A stretch of DNA of 64,000 nucleotides from Lelliottia amnigena. GTDB taxonomy: Bacteria; Pseudomonadota; Gammaproteobacteria; Enterobacterales; Enterobacteriaceae. A program made the translations under genes and the position numbers. Of this stretch, positions 23,449 through 33,683 are shown piece by piece. Position 1 is the stretch's first letter; every line of letters begins with the position of its first letter. The stretch spans positions 3,224,001 to 3,288,000 of the forward strand of contig LR134135.1 in assembly GCA_900635465.1 (NCBI GenBank). Direction: 5' to 3'. Below the pieces are notes generated by a model. The model did no database searches. It had not been told where the DNA came from and was given only the letters and a program-made list of their open reading frames with translations.

Positions 23449-24180
23449 TTATATCAGCCAAATGAAACTTGCCATACGACCCGTGGTGTTGTCGCGACGA
23501 TAAGAGAAAAAATCACCCTTTTCTGTGAAGGTACACCGATCGCCGCCGAAGATTTGCGTGATGCCGACATTGTTTAAGCGCTGGCGAGCCAGTTGATAAA
23601 TATCAGCCAGATATTTATCCCCTTTGACCTGAAACGCACTCGCCGCCTGCGCATCTTGTGCAATGAATGCGTCCCGCACTTCAGGGCCGACTTCAAAGGC
23701 CAGTGGACCGATGGCCGGACCAAGCCAGGCAATGATGTTCTCCGGACGATCTGCAAAACATGCCACGGTCTCTTCCAGAACGCCAGCACACAGCCCACGC
23801 CATCCGGCATGCGCTGCTGCAACTTCTGTACCGGCTTGATTGCACAACAGAACGGGCAAACAGTCCGCAGTCATAACGGCACACACTGTCCCGGGAGTAT
23901 TACTGTATGAAGCATCCGCACGTTTTGAGGTATAGGGCTCGCCCGTTAACGTCAATACGTCAGTGCCATGCACCTGCTCAAGCCAAACCGGTTTTGAAGG
24001 CAGATGCCCCGCCGCAAACATCCGCTTGCGGTTTTCGTCAACATGGTCAAGGTTATCGCCGCAGTGCGCACCTAAATTCAGTGACTCCCACGCATCCTGA
24101 CTCACGCCGCCGATTCGGGTAGAACTACAGGCAGCCACACCCTTAGGCAGTGGCCACTCCGGGACAATGAGTTTGGTCAT
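23449..24180 (-). CDS. pgeF: PgeF (YfiH), multicopper polyphenol oxidoreductase-family peptidoglycan editing protein
   Basis: 243 codons, as in K-12 YfiH. The family (DUF152, laccase-like) carries a zinc/copper-binding His-Cys-His set; candidates are in the segment ADCLPVLLC and AAAHAGWRGLCAGV (about residues 105-131). In E. coli it corrects muropeptides carrying L-Ser in place of L-Ala. The ATG at 24180 overlaps the end of rluD by four bases, so the two are co-transcribed; the clpB heat-shock promoter lies past its end. Confidence 0.92.
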   Translation of the reverse strand: MTKLIVPEWPLPKGVAACSSTRIGGVSQDAWESLNLGAHCGDNLDHVDENRKRMFAAGHLPSKPVWLEQVHGTDVLTLTGEPYTSKRADASYSNTPGTVCAVMTADCLPVLLCNQAGTEVAAAHAGWRGLCAGVLEETVACFADRPENIIAWLGPAIGPLAFEVGPEVRDAFIAQDAQAASAFQVKGDKYLADIYQLARQRLNNVGITQIFGGDRCTFTEKGDFFSYRRDNTTGRMASFIWLI

Positions 24181-25157
24181 AACCAGTCCACTTTATCCTT
24201 ATGCTCTTCAAAATCTGCACGCATCGCTTCGATGAGCTCGACCATATCCTGAGGAATTGGCGCATGCCATTCCATCTCGATGCCCGTAATGGGGTGATAC
24301 AGACGCAGCATCGTGGCGTGCAAAGCCTGACGATCAAATTTACGCAGCGTGCTGATAAACTCTTCAGAAGCCCCTTTCGGTGGACGCGGACGTCCGCCAT
24401 AAACCTGATCGCCCACCAGCGGATGCGTAATGTGTGACATGTGCACACGGATCTGGTGAGTACGGCCCGTTTCCAGACGCAGACGCAAACGCGTATGAAT
24501 GCGGAAATGTTCCATAATGCGGTAATGCGTTACCGCGGGTTTCCCCATCGGGTGCACTGACATATGGGTGCGTTTGGTCGGATGACGGCTAATCGGTTCT
24601 TCTACCGTTCCGCCTGAGGTCATGTGACCAATCGCGACCGCTTCATATTCACGGGTGATTTCACGCAGTTGCAATGACTCCACCAGCCGCGTCTGCGCGG
24701 GAACGGTTTTTGCGACGACCATCAAACCGGTTGTGTCTTTATCCAGACGATGCACGATGCCTGCGCGCGGCACATCGGTAATCGGCGGATAGTAATGGAG
24801 CAGCGCGTTCAGCACTGTACCATCAGGATTGCCAGCGCCCGGGTGGACAACCAAGCCGCGAGGCTTATTGATCACCAGAATGTCATCATCTTCATAGACA
24901 ATGGTAAGCGGGATATCTTGTGCTTCAAAACGCACTTCTTCATCAATTTCAGCATTGATGGCGACCACTTCCCCACCTAACACTTTCTCTTTTGGCTTGT
25001 CCCAAACTTTGCCGTTAACCAGCACGCGCTGGTCAAGAATCCATTCTTTTATGCGTGAACGCGAATAATCAGGGAACATTTCGGCCAAAGCTTGATCTAA
25101 GCGTTGACCGAGCTGATTTTCGGAGACTGTTGCGGTGAGTTCTACTCGTTGTGCCAT
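24177..25157 (-). CDS. rluD: RluD, 23S rRNA pseudouridine synthase (1911/1915/1917)
   Basis: 326 codons, the E. coli length. An N-terminal S4 RNA-binding domain (about residues 18-75, RLDQALAEMFPDYSRSRI) is joined to the RluA-type catalytic domain with the active-site motif HRLDKDTTGLMV (catalytic Asp near residue 139) and the RLETGRTHQIRVH segment. It modifies helix 69 of 23S rRNA, important for subunit assembly. It is divergent from bamD. Confidence 0.96.
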   Translation of the reverse strand: MAQRVELTATVSENQLGQRLDQALAEMFPDYSRSRIKEWILDQRVLVNGKVWDKPKEKVLGGEVVAINAEIDEEVRFEAQDIPLTIVYEDDDILVINKPRGLVVHPGAGNPDGTVLNALLHYYPPITDVPRAGIVHRLDKDTTGLMVVAKTVPAQTRLVESLQLREITREYEAVAIGHMTSGGTVEEPISRHPTKRTHMSVHPMGKPAVTHYRIMEHFRIHTRLRLRLETGRTHQIRVHMSHITHPLVGDQVYGGRPRPPKGASEEFISTLRKFDRQALHATMLRLYHPITGIEMEWHAPIPQDMVELIEAMRADFEEHKDKVDWL

Positions 25158-25178
25158 AGACTGCTTCTTCGTTTAACG

Positions 25179-25205
25179 TTGGGTTTTACGGCTTTGCCGT
25201 ATAAT
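25179..25205 (+). promoter_or_regulatory. probable bamD promoter
   Basis: TATAAT at 25200-25205 is a consensus -10 element about 82 bases before the bamD ATG. A convincing -35 is lacking (TTGGGT at 25179 with a short 15-base spacer), so the exact promoter is uncertain. Confidence 0.45.
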
Positions 25206-25287
25206 ATAGTGTGCTATTGTAGCTGGTCTTAATCGGGAGCAGGAAAGAGATTCTCCCGGACAAACATTTGAGGAAAGTCAAAACGTC

Positions 25288-26025
25288 ATGACGCGCATGA
25301 AATATCTGGTGGCAGCGGCCACGTTGAGCCTGGCTTTGGTGGGCTGCTCCGGTTCAAATGAACAGGTCCCTGACAATCCGCCGAATGAAATCTATGCGAC
25401 TGCTCAGCAAAAACTCCAGGACGGTAACTGGAAACAGGCCATAACGCAACTGGAAGCGCTGGATAATCGTTATCCATTTGGTCCTTATTCCCAGCAGGTA
25501 CAGTTAGATCTTATCTACGCCTACTACAAAAACGCCGATCTGCCGCTGGCTCAGGCAACAATTGATCGCTTCATGCGTCTGAATCCGACTCATCCTAACA
25601 TTGATTACGTCATGTATATGCGTGGCCTAACCAACATGGCGCTGGATGATAGTGCCCTGCAAGGTTTCTTCGGTGTGGATCGTTCTGACCGCGACCCGCA
25701 GCACGCACGCGATGCCTTCAACGATTTCTCAAAACTGGTACGCGGATATCCAAACAGCCAGTACATCACCGATGCGACCAAGCGTCTGGTGTTCCTGAAA
25801 GATCGTCTGGCTAAGTATGAATACTTCGTAGCCGAATACTATACCCGCCGTGGTGCATGGGTGGCAGTGGTGAACCGCGTAGAAGGAATGCTGCGTGATT
25901 ACCCTGATACTCAGGCGACCCGCGACGCGCTGAAGCTGATGGAAAATGCCTATCGCCAGATGCAGATGAACGCTCAGGCAGAGAAAGTGGCGAAGATCAT
26001 TGCCGCGAACAGCAGCAATACCTGA
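25288..26025 (+). CDS. bamD: BamD, essential outer-membrane assembly lipoprotein
   Basis: 245 codons, as in E. coli. The signal peptide ends in the lipobox LALVGC, with the lipid-modified Cys near residue 20. The rest is a series of five TPR repeats (for example [20 protein letters not shown]) that scaffold BamA, BamC and BamE in the beta-barrel assembly machine and recognise substrate signals. The bamE gene is also in this window. It ends at a strong terminator. Confidence 0.96.
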   Translation: MTRMKYLVAAATLSLALVGCSGSNEQVPDNPPNEIYATAQQKLQDGNWKQAITQLEALDNRYPFGPYSQQVQLDLIYAYYKNADLPLAQATIDRFMRLNPTHPNIDYVMYMRGLTNMALDDSALQGFFGVDRSDRDPQHARDAFNDFSKLVRGYPNSQYITDATKRLVFLKDRLAKYEYFVAEYYTRRGAWVAVVNRVEGMLRDYPDTQATRDALKLMENAYRQMQMNAQAEKVAKIIAANSSNT

Positions 26026-26040
26026 TTGCTTTACGCCATG

Positions 26041-26073
26041 CAAAACGGCAGCCCATGGGCTGCCGTTTTTTTT
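26041..26073 (+). terminator. bamD terminator
   Basis: AACGGCAGCCCATGGGCTGCCGTT is almost a perfect palindrome followed by eight Ts. Confidence 0.9.
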
Positions 26074-26217
26074 AATCATTTCATCGCTTGTTAGGGCGAT
26101 CTAGCCCCGACCAATCCTATCAACTATGGCTGCAAATCCGCACTTCGACAAGCAAAAAGACGCGTGTTCCTGTCGAGCCTCACAAAAAAGGTTCCCTGAC
26201 AAAAAGTGACAAAAATA

Positions 26218-26233
26218 CGTGATTTAGATCACA
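26218..26233 (+). promoter_or_regulatory. CRP site for raiA
   Basis: CGTGA-N6-TCACA within the wider palindrome GTGATTTAGATCAC. Its centre (26225.5) is about 41 bases before the start predicted from the -10 TATGCT (26254-26259), the class II position. This fits the known cAMP-CRP control of raiA. Confidence 0.8.
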
Positions 26234-26241
26234 CATTTTGA

Positions 26242-26637
<396 letters not shown>

Positions 26638-26660
26638 TCCTTTAAATTGAGTGTACCGCC

Positions 26661-26685
26661 AACGCGCCTTCGGGCGCGTTTTTTA
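26661..26685 (+). terminator. raiA terminator
   Basis: AACGCGCC, loop TTC, GGGCGCGTT followed by Ts. Its T-run abuts the -35 of the pheA promoter. Confidence 0.88.
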
Positions 26686-26715
26686 TTGACAGAATGAAAA
26701 CAGTACGGGTACTTT
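26686..26715 (+). promoter_or_regulatory. pheL-pheA promoter
   Basis: -35 TTGACA (26686-26691) and -10 TACTTT (26710-26715), spacer 18 bases. It sits immediately after the raiA terminator. Confidence 0.75.
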
Positions 26716-26741
26716 AGAGCTATCACTCACAGGATGAATTC

Positions 26742-26789
26742 ATGAAATATACCCCGTTTTTCTTCGCATTCTTTTTTACCTTCCCCTGA
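26742..26789 (+). CDS. pheL: PheL, phenylalanine leader peptide
   Basis: 15 codons, [15 protein letters not shown], with seven phenylalanines (K-12 has MKHIP at the start). Ribosome stalling on these codons when Phe-tRNA is scarce lets an antiterminator form and pheA be transcribed. AGGA ten bases before the ATG is the ribosome binding site. Too short for ordinary gene finding, but the position and composition are diagnostic. Confidence 0.95.
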   Translation: MKYTPFFFAFFFTFP

Positions 26790-26837
26790 ATGGGAGGCGT
26801 TTCGTCGTGTGATAAAGAATGCGAAGACGAACAACAA

Positions 26838-26865
26838 GGCCTCCCAAAACGGGAGGCCTTTTTTT
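26838..26865 (+). terminator. pheA attenuator
   Basis: GGCCTCCC, loop AAAAC, GGGAGGCC and seven Ts, located between pheL and pheA. This is the terminator hairpin of the attenuation system. Confidence 0.92.
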
Positions 26866-26895
26866 ATGATAACAATAAACGAAATAGGCAACGCT

Positions 26896-28056
26896 ATGAC
26901 ATCGGAAAACCCGTTACTGGATCTGCGAGTAAAAATCAGCGCGCTGGACGAGAAACTACTGGCACTGCTGGCAGAACGCCGTGCGCTTGCAGTCGACGTG
27001 GGTAAAGCCAAGCTGGATTCCCACCGCCCGGTGCGAGACATCGATCGTGAGCGTGATTTGCTGGAACGCCTGATTCAGCTTGGTAAAGCCCATCATCTTG
27101 ATGCGCACTACATCACTCGCCTTTTTCAGCTCATCATCGAAGATTCCGTTCTCACCCAGCAGGCGTTGCTGCAACAGCATTTGAATCAAACTAACCCGCA
27201 CTCAGCGCGCGTGGCCTTCCTCGGGCCAAAGGGTTCGTATTCCCATCTTGCTGCACGCCAGTATGCGGCACGTCATTTCGAAGAGTTCATTGAGAGCGGT
27301 TGCGCAAAATTCGCCGATATTTTCAATCAGGTCGAAACTGGCCAAGCTGATTACGCCGTCGTCCCGATTGAAAACACCAGCTCCGGGGCGATAAACGATG
27401 TCTACGATCTGCTCCAGCACACCAGTCTGTCACTGGTTGGTGAGCTGAATATCCCTATTGATCATTGCGTTCTGGTTTCGGGTTCAACCGATCTCAGCCA
27501 GATCAACACGGTCTACAGCCACCCGCAGCCGTTCCAGCAGTGCAGTCAGTTCCTGAATCGCTATCCGAACTGGAAAATTGAGTACACCGAAAGTACCTCA
27601 GCAGCGATGGAAAAAGTCGCACAGGCTAATTCGCCAACCGTTGCGGCGTTGGGCAGCGAAGCCGGCGGTGCGCTGTATGGATTGCAGGTACTGGAGCGGA
27701 ACCTGGCAAATCAAACGCAAAACATCACCCGCTTCGTGGTCCTGGCGCGCAAAGCCATTAACGTATCTGAACAGGTGCCTGCCAAAACGACGCTGCTCAT
27801 GGCAACGGGTCAGCAAGCCGGTGCGTTGGTTGAAGCGCTGTTGGTTCTGCGTAACCACAATCTGATCATGACCAAGCTGGAGTCCCGTCCAATCAACGGA
27901 AATCCGTGGGAAGAGATGTTTTATCTCGATATCCAGGCCAACCTGGAGTCCGCGTCCATGCAGAAAGCCCTGCGTGAACTGGGTGAAATCACCCGTTCAA
28001 TGAAGGTGTTGGGCTGTTATCCAGGCGAAAACGTGGTGCCGGTCGATCCCGCTTAA
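26896..28056 (+). CDS. pheA: PheA, chorismate mutase/prephenate dehydratase
   Basis: 386 codons from ATG 26896 ([18 protein letters not shown]), the E. coli length; the frame is open for 29 more codons through the attenuator, which are not used. Chorismate mutase occupies about residues 1-100, prephenate dehydratase about 105-285 ([16 protein letters not shown], and the TRF motif NITRFVVLA), and the ACT regulatory domain about 300-380 with the phenylalanine-binding signatures [10 protein letters not shown] and ESRP. It turns chorismate to phenylpyruvate and is inhibited by phenylalanine. Confidence 0.96.
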   Translation: MTSENPLLDLRVKISALDEKLLALLAERRALAVDVGKAKLDSHRPVRDIDRERDLLERLIQLGKAHHLDAHYITRLFQLIIEDSVLTQQALLQQHLNQTNPHSARVAFLGPKGSYSHLAARQYAARHFEEFIESGCAKFADIFNQVETGQADYAVVPIENTSSGAINDVYDLLQHTSLSLVGELNIPIDHCVLVSGSTDLSQINTVYSHPQPFQQCSQFLNRYPNWKIEYTESTSAAMEKVAQANSPTVAALGSEAGGALYGLQVLERNLANQTQNITRFVVLARKAINVSEQVPAKTTLLMATGQQAGALVEALLVLRNHNLIMTKLESRPINGNPWEEMFYLDIQANLESASMQKALRELGEITRSMKVLGCYPGENVVPVDPA

Positions 28057-28925
28057 CGTTCGATAAAGCGGATTTTCTTCATTCCTGCCACGTTGACTGG
28101 CAGGGTGAAGATCGCGCCAGAAAGTGGATATTCAGCCACCTCTTCAGCGTCCATATTCTCCCGCGTCGTCGTGATAAACAGCGTTTTCATGTCATCCCCA
28201 CCAAAGCAGACCATCGTCGGACAACGCACCGGCAGTCGATATTCTTCCAGCTGTTCACCCTGGGGTGAAAAACGGGCAATACGCCAGCCGTCGAACAGCG
28301 CACTCCAGTAGCACCCTTCAACGTCCATCGCCGCACCGTCAGGTATTCCCTCTCCCTTTTCAAACCGGCGAAAGTCTTCACGCGTACCCGGTTCACCGTG
28401 TTCATTTAACGGCGTACGGTAAATCACGCTATTGGGCGTATCCGAGGTAAACATCCATCCGTGGTCCGGGCTAAACGCCAGGCCATTATGCCCGTGGATA
28501 TCACACTGAATAACGTGAGGGGTCAGGTCGTTATCAATACGCATCAGTATTGCGCCGTTATAATCCCCCGGCCCCCAGAATGTCCCTGCATAAAAACGCC
28601 CAAGATGATCGGTCCCGCCATCATTAAAGCGTGCCAGCTGAGGATTGGAGGGGTTGTCGCAAACTTTGCGCTGGAGCAAACCTTGTTTGTCAGCAAGCCA
28701 GATCGCATTACGCATTGCCACGATAAAACCGCCCTTTTCGCGTAATGCAAAACACCCGACCTCTTCGTGGAAAGACAGCACAGAGTGAGCAGCCGTCGGG
28801 AGATGATACCGATGAATCTCACCTTCCAGAATATCCGCCCAATAGAGTGCATTCTCGCACTCACTCCAGGTAGGGCATTCAGGTAAATGCCCGGTGTAAT
28901 CAAACAAAACGTGCGGTTCAACCAT
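28053..28925 (-). CDS. SMP-30/gluconolactonase-family protein
   Basis: 290 codons. It has the six-bladed propeller signature of the SMP-30/gluconolactonase/LRE family: [17 protein letters not shown] with the metal-binding Glu (about residue 16), [16 protein letters not shown] with the Asn (about 98-113), HNGLAFSPD (about 145), and SDTPNSVIY with the metal-binding Asp (about 160). Relatives hydrolyse sugar lactones, but the substrate here is unknown. It is convergent with pheA, overlapping its stop by four bases, and is not present between pheA and tyrA in K-12. A TAC-free short spacer with the tyrA terminator precedes it. Confidence 0.85.
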   Translation of the reverse strand: MVEPHVLFDYTGHLPECPTWSECENALYWADILEGEIHRYHLPTAAHSVLSFHEEVGCFALREKGGFIVAMRNAIWLADKQGLLQRKVCDNPSNPQLARFNDGGTDHLGRFYAGTFWGPGDYNGAILMRIDNDLTPHVIQCDIHGHNGLAFSPDHGWMFTSDTPNSVIYRTPLNEHGEPGTREDFRRFEKGEGIPDGAAMDVEGCYWSALFDGWRIARFSPQGEQLEEYRLPVRCPTMVCFGGDDMKTLFITTTRENMDAEEVAEYPLSGAIFTLPVNVAGMKKIRFIER

Positions 28926-28942
28926 GACCCATCCCCAAAATG

Positions 28943-28968
28943 AAAAAAGCCAGCTTAGCTGGCTTTTA
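28943..28968 (-). terminator. aroF-tyrA terminator
   Basis: Minus strand AAAAGCCAGCTAAGCTGGCTTTT, a near-perfect palindrome with a T-run, directly after the tyrA stop. Confidence 0.9.
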
Positions 28969-28985
28969 GTATATACATCACTGGG

Positions 28986-30107
28986 CTACTGGCGACTATC
29001 GTTCGCCTGGCGCAACAAGGTACGGCTTTCGTTCTGAAAACGTTTCGCGTAATCCCCAAACCAGTGCTCGACCTTACGGAAACTGTCGATAAACGCCTGC
29101 TTGTTGCCTTGTTCAAGTAACGCGATAGCCTCACCAAAACGCTGATAATAACGTTTGATCAGCGCCAGATTATTCTCTGACGACATAATAATATCCGCGT
29201 AAAGCTGCGGATCCTGCGCAAACAGACGCCCCACCATGGCCAGTTCGAGACGGTAGATCGGTGACGAGAGCGCCAACAACTGCTCAAGCTGAACGTTCTC
29301 TTCTGCCAGATGCAAGCCATAGGCAAAGGTCGCAAAGTGGCGCAGCGCCTGAATAAATGCCATGTTCTGATCGTGTTCTACAGCGCTAATGCGATGTAAA
29401 CGCGCGCCCCATACCTGAATCTGTTCCAGGAACCACTGATAGGTTTCGGGCTGACGACCATCGCAGTATACGACCACCTGTTTTGCCAGACTGCCGCTGT
29501 CCGGGCCAAACATGGGGTGTAATCCCAATACCGGGCCTTTGTGCGCCTTCATCATCGCCTGGAGTGGACCATTTTTTACGGACGCCAGATCAACCAGAAT
29601 GCAGTCATCCGGGAGCGGAGGGAGCCTGGCAATAATCTGCTCAGTAACATGAATCGGCACGCTGACGATAACCATGCCCGCATCAGCCAGCAAATCTGCC
29701 GCACGCGCCCAATCCTCTTTTTCAAGAATCCGCACTTGATAGCCAGAAAGCGTCAGCATTTTCTCAAACAGACGCCCCATCTGGCCACCGCCACCCACAA
29801 TCACCACCGGGCGCAACGACGGACACAGGGTTTTAAAGCCTTTGTCGTTCTCGCTGGAGTAAGACTCACGCATCACGCGGCGTAGTATATCTTCAATTAA
29901 ATCAGGGGAGAGCCCCATGGACTGCGCTTCATCACGTCGCGACGCCAGCATTGACGCCTCACGCTCTGGCACATAAATCGGCAAACCGTATTTGCTTTTC
30001 ACTTCACCGACTTCAGCGACCAGCGACATGCGGCGTGCCAGAAGATCCAGCAGCGCCTTGTCCACTTCATCAATTTGATCGCGCAGTGCGGTCAATTCTG
30101 CAACCAT
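28986..30107 (-). CDS. tyrA: TyrA, chorismate mutase/prephenate dehydrogenase
   Basis: 373 codons, as in E. coli. Chorismate mutase is at residues 1-90 ([19 protein letters not shown]), followed by the NAD-binding prephenate dehydrogenase domain with the Rossmann motif [17 protein letters not shown] (about residue 100) and the [12 protein letters not shown] segment (His near residue 197). It makes 4-hydroxyphenylpyruvate for tyrosine. It is nine bases downstream of aroF in the TyrR-controlled operon. Confidence 0.96.
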   Translation of the reverse strand: MVAELTALRDQIDEVDKALLDLLARRMSLVAEVGEVKSKYGLPIYVPEREASMLASRRDEAQSMGLSPDLIEDILRRVMRESYSSENDKGFKTLCPSLRPVVIVGGGGQMGRLFEKMLTLSGYQVRILEKEDWARAADLLADAGMVIVSVPIHVTEQIIARLPPLPDDCILVDLASVKNGPLQAMMKAHKGPVLGLHPMFGPDSGSLAKQVVVYCDGRQPETYQWFLEQIQVWGARLHRISAVEHDQNMAFIQALRHFATFAYGLHLAEENVQLEQLLALSSPIYRLELAMVGRLFAQDPQLYADIIMSSENNLALIKRYYQRFGEAIALLEQGNKQAFIDSFRKVEHWFGDYAKRFQNESRTLLRQANDSRQ

Positions 30108-30116
30108 AAAAACCTC

Positions 30117-31187
30117 TTAAGCCAGACGCGTCGCCAGTTGACCATTCAAATCTTTGTGGATCTCACGCAGCAAGGCGTCTGTCGCTTCCCAACTGATGCA
30201 GGCATCCGTAACGGACACACCGTGTTTCATCGCACTGCGCGGCTGTTCCGACGACTGATTCCCTTCGTGGATATTGCTCTCAATCATCAGACCAATAATA
30301 GAACGGTTACCATCTTTAATTTGTGCGACTACGGATTCCGCAACCGCAGGCTGGCGACGGTAATCTTTGTTCGAATTACCATGGCTGCAATCTACCATCA
30401 GAGCAGGACGCAGTCCCGCCTGTTCCATCTCTTTTTCACACTGCGCCACATCAGCGGGGCTGTAGTTCGGTGCTTTACCACCACGCAAAATCACATGCCC
30501 ATCCGGGTTACCCTGAGTTTGCAGCAGGCAAACCTGCCCGGCCTGGTTAATCCCGACAAAGCGGTGCGGCATGGCAGCAGCACGCATGGCGTTGATCGCG
30601 GTGGCCAGACTGCCGTCGGTGCCATTTTTAAAACCAACCGGCATCGACAGGCCAGAAGCCATCTCGCGGTGGGTTTGTGATTCGGTTGTACGTGCACCAA
30701 TCGCAGACCAGCTAAACAGATCGCCAAGGTATTGCGGGCTATTCGGATCGAGCGCTTCAGTCGCCAGTGGCAGCCCCATGCTGACCAGTTCAACCAGCAG
30801 GTGACGCGCAATCTTCAGGCCGGATTCAACATCAAACGAGCCATCCATATGCGGGTCATTGATCAAGCCCTTCCAGCCCACGGTGGTACGAGGTTTTTCA
30901 AAATAAACACGCATAACCAGGTAGAGGCTATCGCTGACCTCTTCGGCTAACACTTTAAATCGACGAGCATATTCAATCGCGGTTTCAGGATCGTGAATTG
31001 AGCAAGGGCCACACACCACCAGCAGGCGCGGATCGCGACCAGCAATAATGTCTGAGATGGTCTGGCGCGACTGCTCGATTTGCGCTTCTTGATCAGAACT
31101 CAGTGGGAATTCCCGCTTTAACTGATCCGGAGTGATCAAAACCTGCTCGTCGGTAATATGTACGTTGTTCAGCGCGTCTTTTTGCAT
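30117..31187 (-). CDS. aroF: AroF, tyrosine-sensitive DAHP synthase
   Basis: 356 codons, as in E. coli AroF (class I DAHP synthase). It condenses phosphoenolpyruvate and erythrose-4-phosphate, the first step of the shikimate pathway. Key segments are VCGPCSIHD (metal-binding Cys near residue 61), RVYFEKPRTTVGWKG, GARTTESQTHRE and VDCSHGNSNKD. It leads the aroF-tyrA operon; two TyrR boxes upstream give repression by tyrosine. Confidence 0.96.
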   Translation of the reverse strand: MQKDALNNVHITDEQVLITPDQLKREFPLSSDQEAQIEQSRQTISDIIAGRDPRLLVVCGPCSIHDPETAIEYARRFKVLAEEVSDSLYLVMRVYFEKPRTTVGWKGLINDPHMDGSFDVESGLKIARHLLVELVSMGLPLATEALDPNSPQYLGDLFSWSAIGARTTESQTHREMASGLSMPVGFKNGTDGSLATAINAMRAAAMPHRFVGINQAGQVCLLQTQGNPDGHVILRGGKAPNYSPADVAQCEKEMEQAGLRPALMVDCSHGNSNKDYRRQPAVAESVVAQIKDGNRSIIGLMIESNIHEGNQSSEQPRSAMKHGVSVTDACISWEATDALLREIHKDLNGQLATRLA

Positions 31188-31280
31188 GATGGCGATCCTG
31201 TAATGCTCGTTTGCGATAGTGTTTTCCTCAATGAGGTGAACTCACAATACCACAAGAAGTAAAGATTTCAATCCAAAATC

Positions 31281-31298
31281 CGTAAATTTTAATTTACA
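31281..31298 (-). promoter_or_regulatory. TyrR box proximal to aroF
   Basis: CGTAAA-TTTTAA-TTTACA matches the TyrR consensus TGTAAA-N6-TTTACA with one mismatch. It lies about 95 bp upstream of the aroF ATG, in promoter position. Confidence 0.82.
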
Positions 31299-31333
31299 CT
31301 AGGCATATTTCGGCAAAATAATCTCGTCAAAAC

Positions 31334-31351
31334 CGTAAATATAAAATTACA
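31334..31351 (-). promoter_or_regulatory. TyrR box distal to aroF
   Basis: CGTAAA-TATAAA-ATTACA keeps the essential G and C of the TyrR consensus (GTAAA and TTAC). Its centre is 53 bp from the proximal box. E. coli aroF has three boxes; a third is not obvious to me here. Confidence 0.65.
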
Positions 31352-31399
31352 GTCGTATTTCTAAACGCCAGGCTATGCTGAACGAAAAGGAGAATAATT

Positions 31400-31774
31400 A
31401 TGCGCCCACTGGTTTTCGCCCTGCTGGCACTGCTTTTGACAGGCTGTCAAATCAATCCCTATACCTTCCAGCCAACCTGGACCGGCACCAGCTGGTTTAC
31501 TGCCGGCAAAGAAGATGCCATGAACGGTGCGTCGGTAAAAAGCAATGAAACGCTCGCCGATAATTTTAACGATCCCGATGTCAATCGTAGTGAATATCTT
31601 CGCGGCTATGCGGATGGCCAGAAAAGAATATGTACTGAAGATTTTGTCTATGCGTGGGGTCTCTCGGGGAAAATATTCCCAGCCAGTTGCGATACAGCAG
31701 AAAATTCGGACTTATTGCGTCACGCCTGGCAAAAAGGGATGGATGAAGGCTTACGCGCTTCCAGACTTAATTGA
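31400..31774 (+). CDS. yfiL: YfiL, small lipoprotein
   Basis: 124 codons (K-12 about 121). The signal peptide MRPLVFALLALLLTG ends in the lipobox LLTGC with the modified Cys at residue 16. The mature part has a YADGQKRIC segment. Function unknown. AAAGGAGAA nine bases before the ATG is a good ribosome binding site. It is divergent from aroF and precedes the yfiRNB module. Confidence 0.85.
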   Translation: MRPLVFALLALLLTGCQINPYTFQPTWTGTSWFTAGKEDAMNGASVKSNETLADNFNDPDVNRSEYLRGYADGQKRICTEDFVYAWGLSGKIFPASCDTAENSDLLRHAWQKGMDEGLRASRLN

Positions 31775-31908
31775 CTTTATCGCATAGCGACTGTATTCAA
31801 TGCAGCTTTAGATTTTACTTAAGTCAAGCGAACAACAATTTCACATAATGACGACTCCGGTAAAAAATGATATTCTGCTGATAATATTGAGAGATATATT
31901 TCAGAGCG

Positions 31909-32457
31909 GTGTGGCGGTTTCGTGTGAGACATTATTTTTCGATCTCTTTATGCCAACTGACACTGGCGCTAATACTTCTGACTGTCGGAGGGGAAACGCT
32001 CGCCGCAACGCAGACGTCTACGGATAAGTCAGTCCGCGCGATCGTCTCTGGTATCGTCAGTTATACCCGCTGGCCATCGCTCTCTGGTCAGCCCAAGCTC
32101 TGTATTTTTGCCTCTTCACGCTATGCTCAAGCGCTCAGTGAAAGTGGGTCTGTTCCCTTACCCTATACTCCGCTGATTGTTCATAACGACGCTGAAGCAC
32201 TCAATGCCACTTGCGATGCTATTTATTTTGGGAACGAATCCCCCGCAAGCCAGCTTGAATTAATAAATCGTTATCAGGGAAGAGCGTTGCTATTAATCGC
32301 CGAACAAAACACTGAATGTGTTATTGGCAGCGCATTCTGCTTGATAATTAATGAAGACGCAGTTCGATTTTCTATAAATCTGGATGCACTTTCGCGCAGT
32401 GGTGTCAGGGTTAATCCAGAAGTGTTAATGCTTGCCCGGAATAAGAAGCATGAATAA
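31909..32457 (+). CDS. yfiR: YfiR, periplasmic repressor of DgcN
   Basis: 182 codons from GTG 31909; a second GTG at 31924 would give 177, closer to the 172 of K-12, and neither has a strong ribosome binding site. An N-terminal signal peptide (hydrophobic [10 protein letters not shown]) leads to a DUF4154 periplasmic domain with [13 protein letters not shown] and four conserved cysteines (two in [14 protein letters not shown]) expected to form disulfides. It binds the periplasmic part of DgcN and keeps the cyclase off under oxidising conditions. It overlaps dgcN by eight bases. Confidence 0.9.
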   Translation: MWRFRVRHYFSISLCQLTLALILLTVGGETLAATQTSTDKSVRAIVSGIVSYTRWPSLSGQPKLCIFASSRYAQALSESGSVPLPYTPLIVHNDAEALNATCDAIYFGNESPASQLELINRYQGRALLLIAEQNTECVIGSAFCLIINEDAVRFSINLDALSRSGVRVNPEVLMLARNKKHE

Positions 32458-33670
32458 GGAATCCACTTCAACGTCACGACCAACATTTAAAAGAACGTTA
32501 AGACGTATCAGTATGATTAGCGTCGTTATCACTATGACCCTGATATGGCTGTTATTATCGATTGCCTCCGTTGTCACGCTAAAACAATATGCGCAAAAAA
32601 ATCTCGAATTAACCAGTGCCACCATGAGCCGCAGTCTTGAGGCTTCGCTGGTGTTCAACGACGCAGCAGCCGCCACCGAGACGCTTGCTATGCTGGGCAA
32701 ACAGGGGCAGTTTGCCGTAGCCGAAGTGCTCGACGCACAGGGTAAACGTTTTGCGCGCTGGTCATGGAATCCCAACGATAATCCTGACGCGCTGGGAACG
32801 CTGGTCAGCCGCCGGTTATTCCCCACGCCTGCGGTTCAGGCCGTTTTACACAACGGTCATGCTATTGGTGAAGTGCGTATTACTGCGCGCGACAGCCTGA
32901 TCAGCCACTTTATCTGGATGTCTTTCGCCGTTCTGACGGGATGTATCCTGTTCGCTGCCTTTGTTGCACTGTCCATCACGCAGTCTCTGCATAACGGGAT
33001 AGTCAACGCGCTACAAAACATCACTGATGTTGTGCATGACGTTAAATCGAATCGCAACTTTTCACGTCGGGTGGAAGAAGAGTGTATTGAAGAATTTCAT
33101 CGCTTCGGCCAGGACTTTAATAGCCTGCTGGATGAAATGGAAGAGTGGCAGCTTAAGCTACAGGCGAGAAATGCGCAGTTGATGCGAACCGCGATGCATG
33201 ACCCCCTGACCGGTCTTGCAAATCGTGCCGCCTTCCGCAACAGCATTGCGGCGCTGATGAAAGACTCTTCTGCACAAACCAATTCCGCGCTGCTGTTCCT
33301 TGATGGCGATGACTTTAAGCTCATCAACGACACCTGGGGCCATGCGGCCGGGGATTGTGTGTTGATTGAAGTGGCGAACCGCATGGTTGAGTTTGGTGCG
33401 AAACGTCATCAATCGTACCGCCTGGGTGGAGATGAGTTTGCCATGATTCTTTACGGCGTCCATTCGGCAACAGACGTCCAACAACTTTGTGCAGCCCTTT
33501 CGCAGCAATTCCTCCGTCCGTACGATCTTCATAACGGAAACACCGCAAACATGTCACTCAGCATTGGCTTTGCTCTTACGTGGGAAAATACCTCAGTAGA
33601 GGCATTACTGGAGCAAGCCGACCGTAATATGTATCTGGTGAAAAACCAGCGTACAAAAATAATATCTTAA
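32450..33670 (+). CDS. dgcN: DgcN (YfiN), membrane diguanylate cyclase
   Basis: 406 codons from ATG 32450 ([15 protein letters not shown]), which overlaps the yfiR stop (ATGAATAA); a start six codons earlier is possible. Two membrane spans (about residues 25-48 and 150-175) bracket a periplasmic CHASE8-type domain. A HAMP linker follows, then the GGDEF domain (about 240-400) with DPLTGLANR and the intact active motif RLGGDEFAM. It makes c-di-GMP; in E. coli it also stops cell division by moving to mid-cell under reductive envelope stress. YfiR represses it and YfiB relieves that repression. Confidence 0.94.
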   Translation: MNKESTSTSRPTFKRTLRRISMISVVITMTLIWLLLSIASVVTLKQYAQKNLELTSATMSRSLEASLVFNDAAAATETLAMLGKQGQFAVAEVLDAQGKRFARWSWNPNDNPDALGTLVSRRLFPTPAVQAVLHNGHAIGEVRITARDSLISHFIWMSFAVLTGCILFAAFVALSITQSLHNGIVNALQNITDVVHDVKSNRNFSRRVEEECIEEFHRFGQDFNSLLDEMEEWQLKLQARNAQLMRTAMHDPLTGLANRAAFRNSIAALMKDSSAQTNSALLFLDGDDFKLINDTWGHAAGDCVLIEVANRMVEFGAKRHQSYRLGGDEFAMILYGVHSATDVQQLCAALSQQFLRPYDLHNGNTANMSLSIGFALTWENTSVEALLEQADRNMYLVKNQRTKIIS

Positions 33671-33683
33671 AAAGGAATACGTT

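Noticed and set aside
26955..27201. minus-strand frame within pheA
   Set aside because: Shadow of pheA with no support.
30075..30680. 201-codon open frame on the plus strand
   Set aside because: Antisense to aroF; no independent support.
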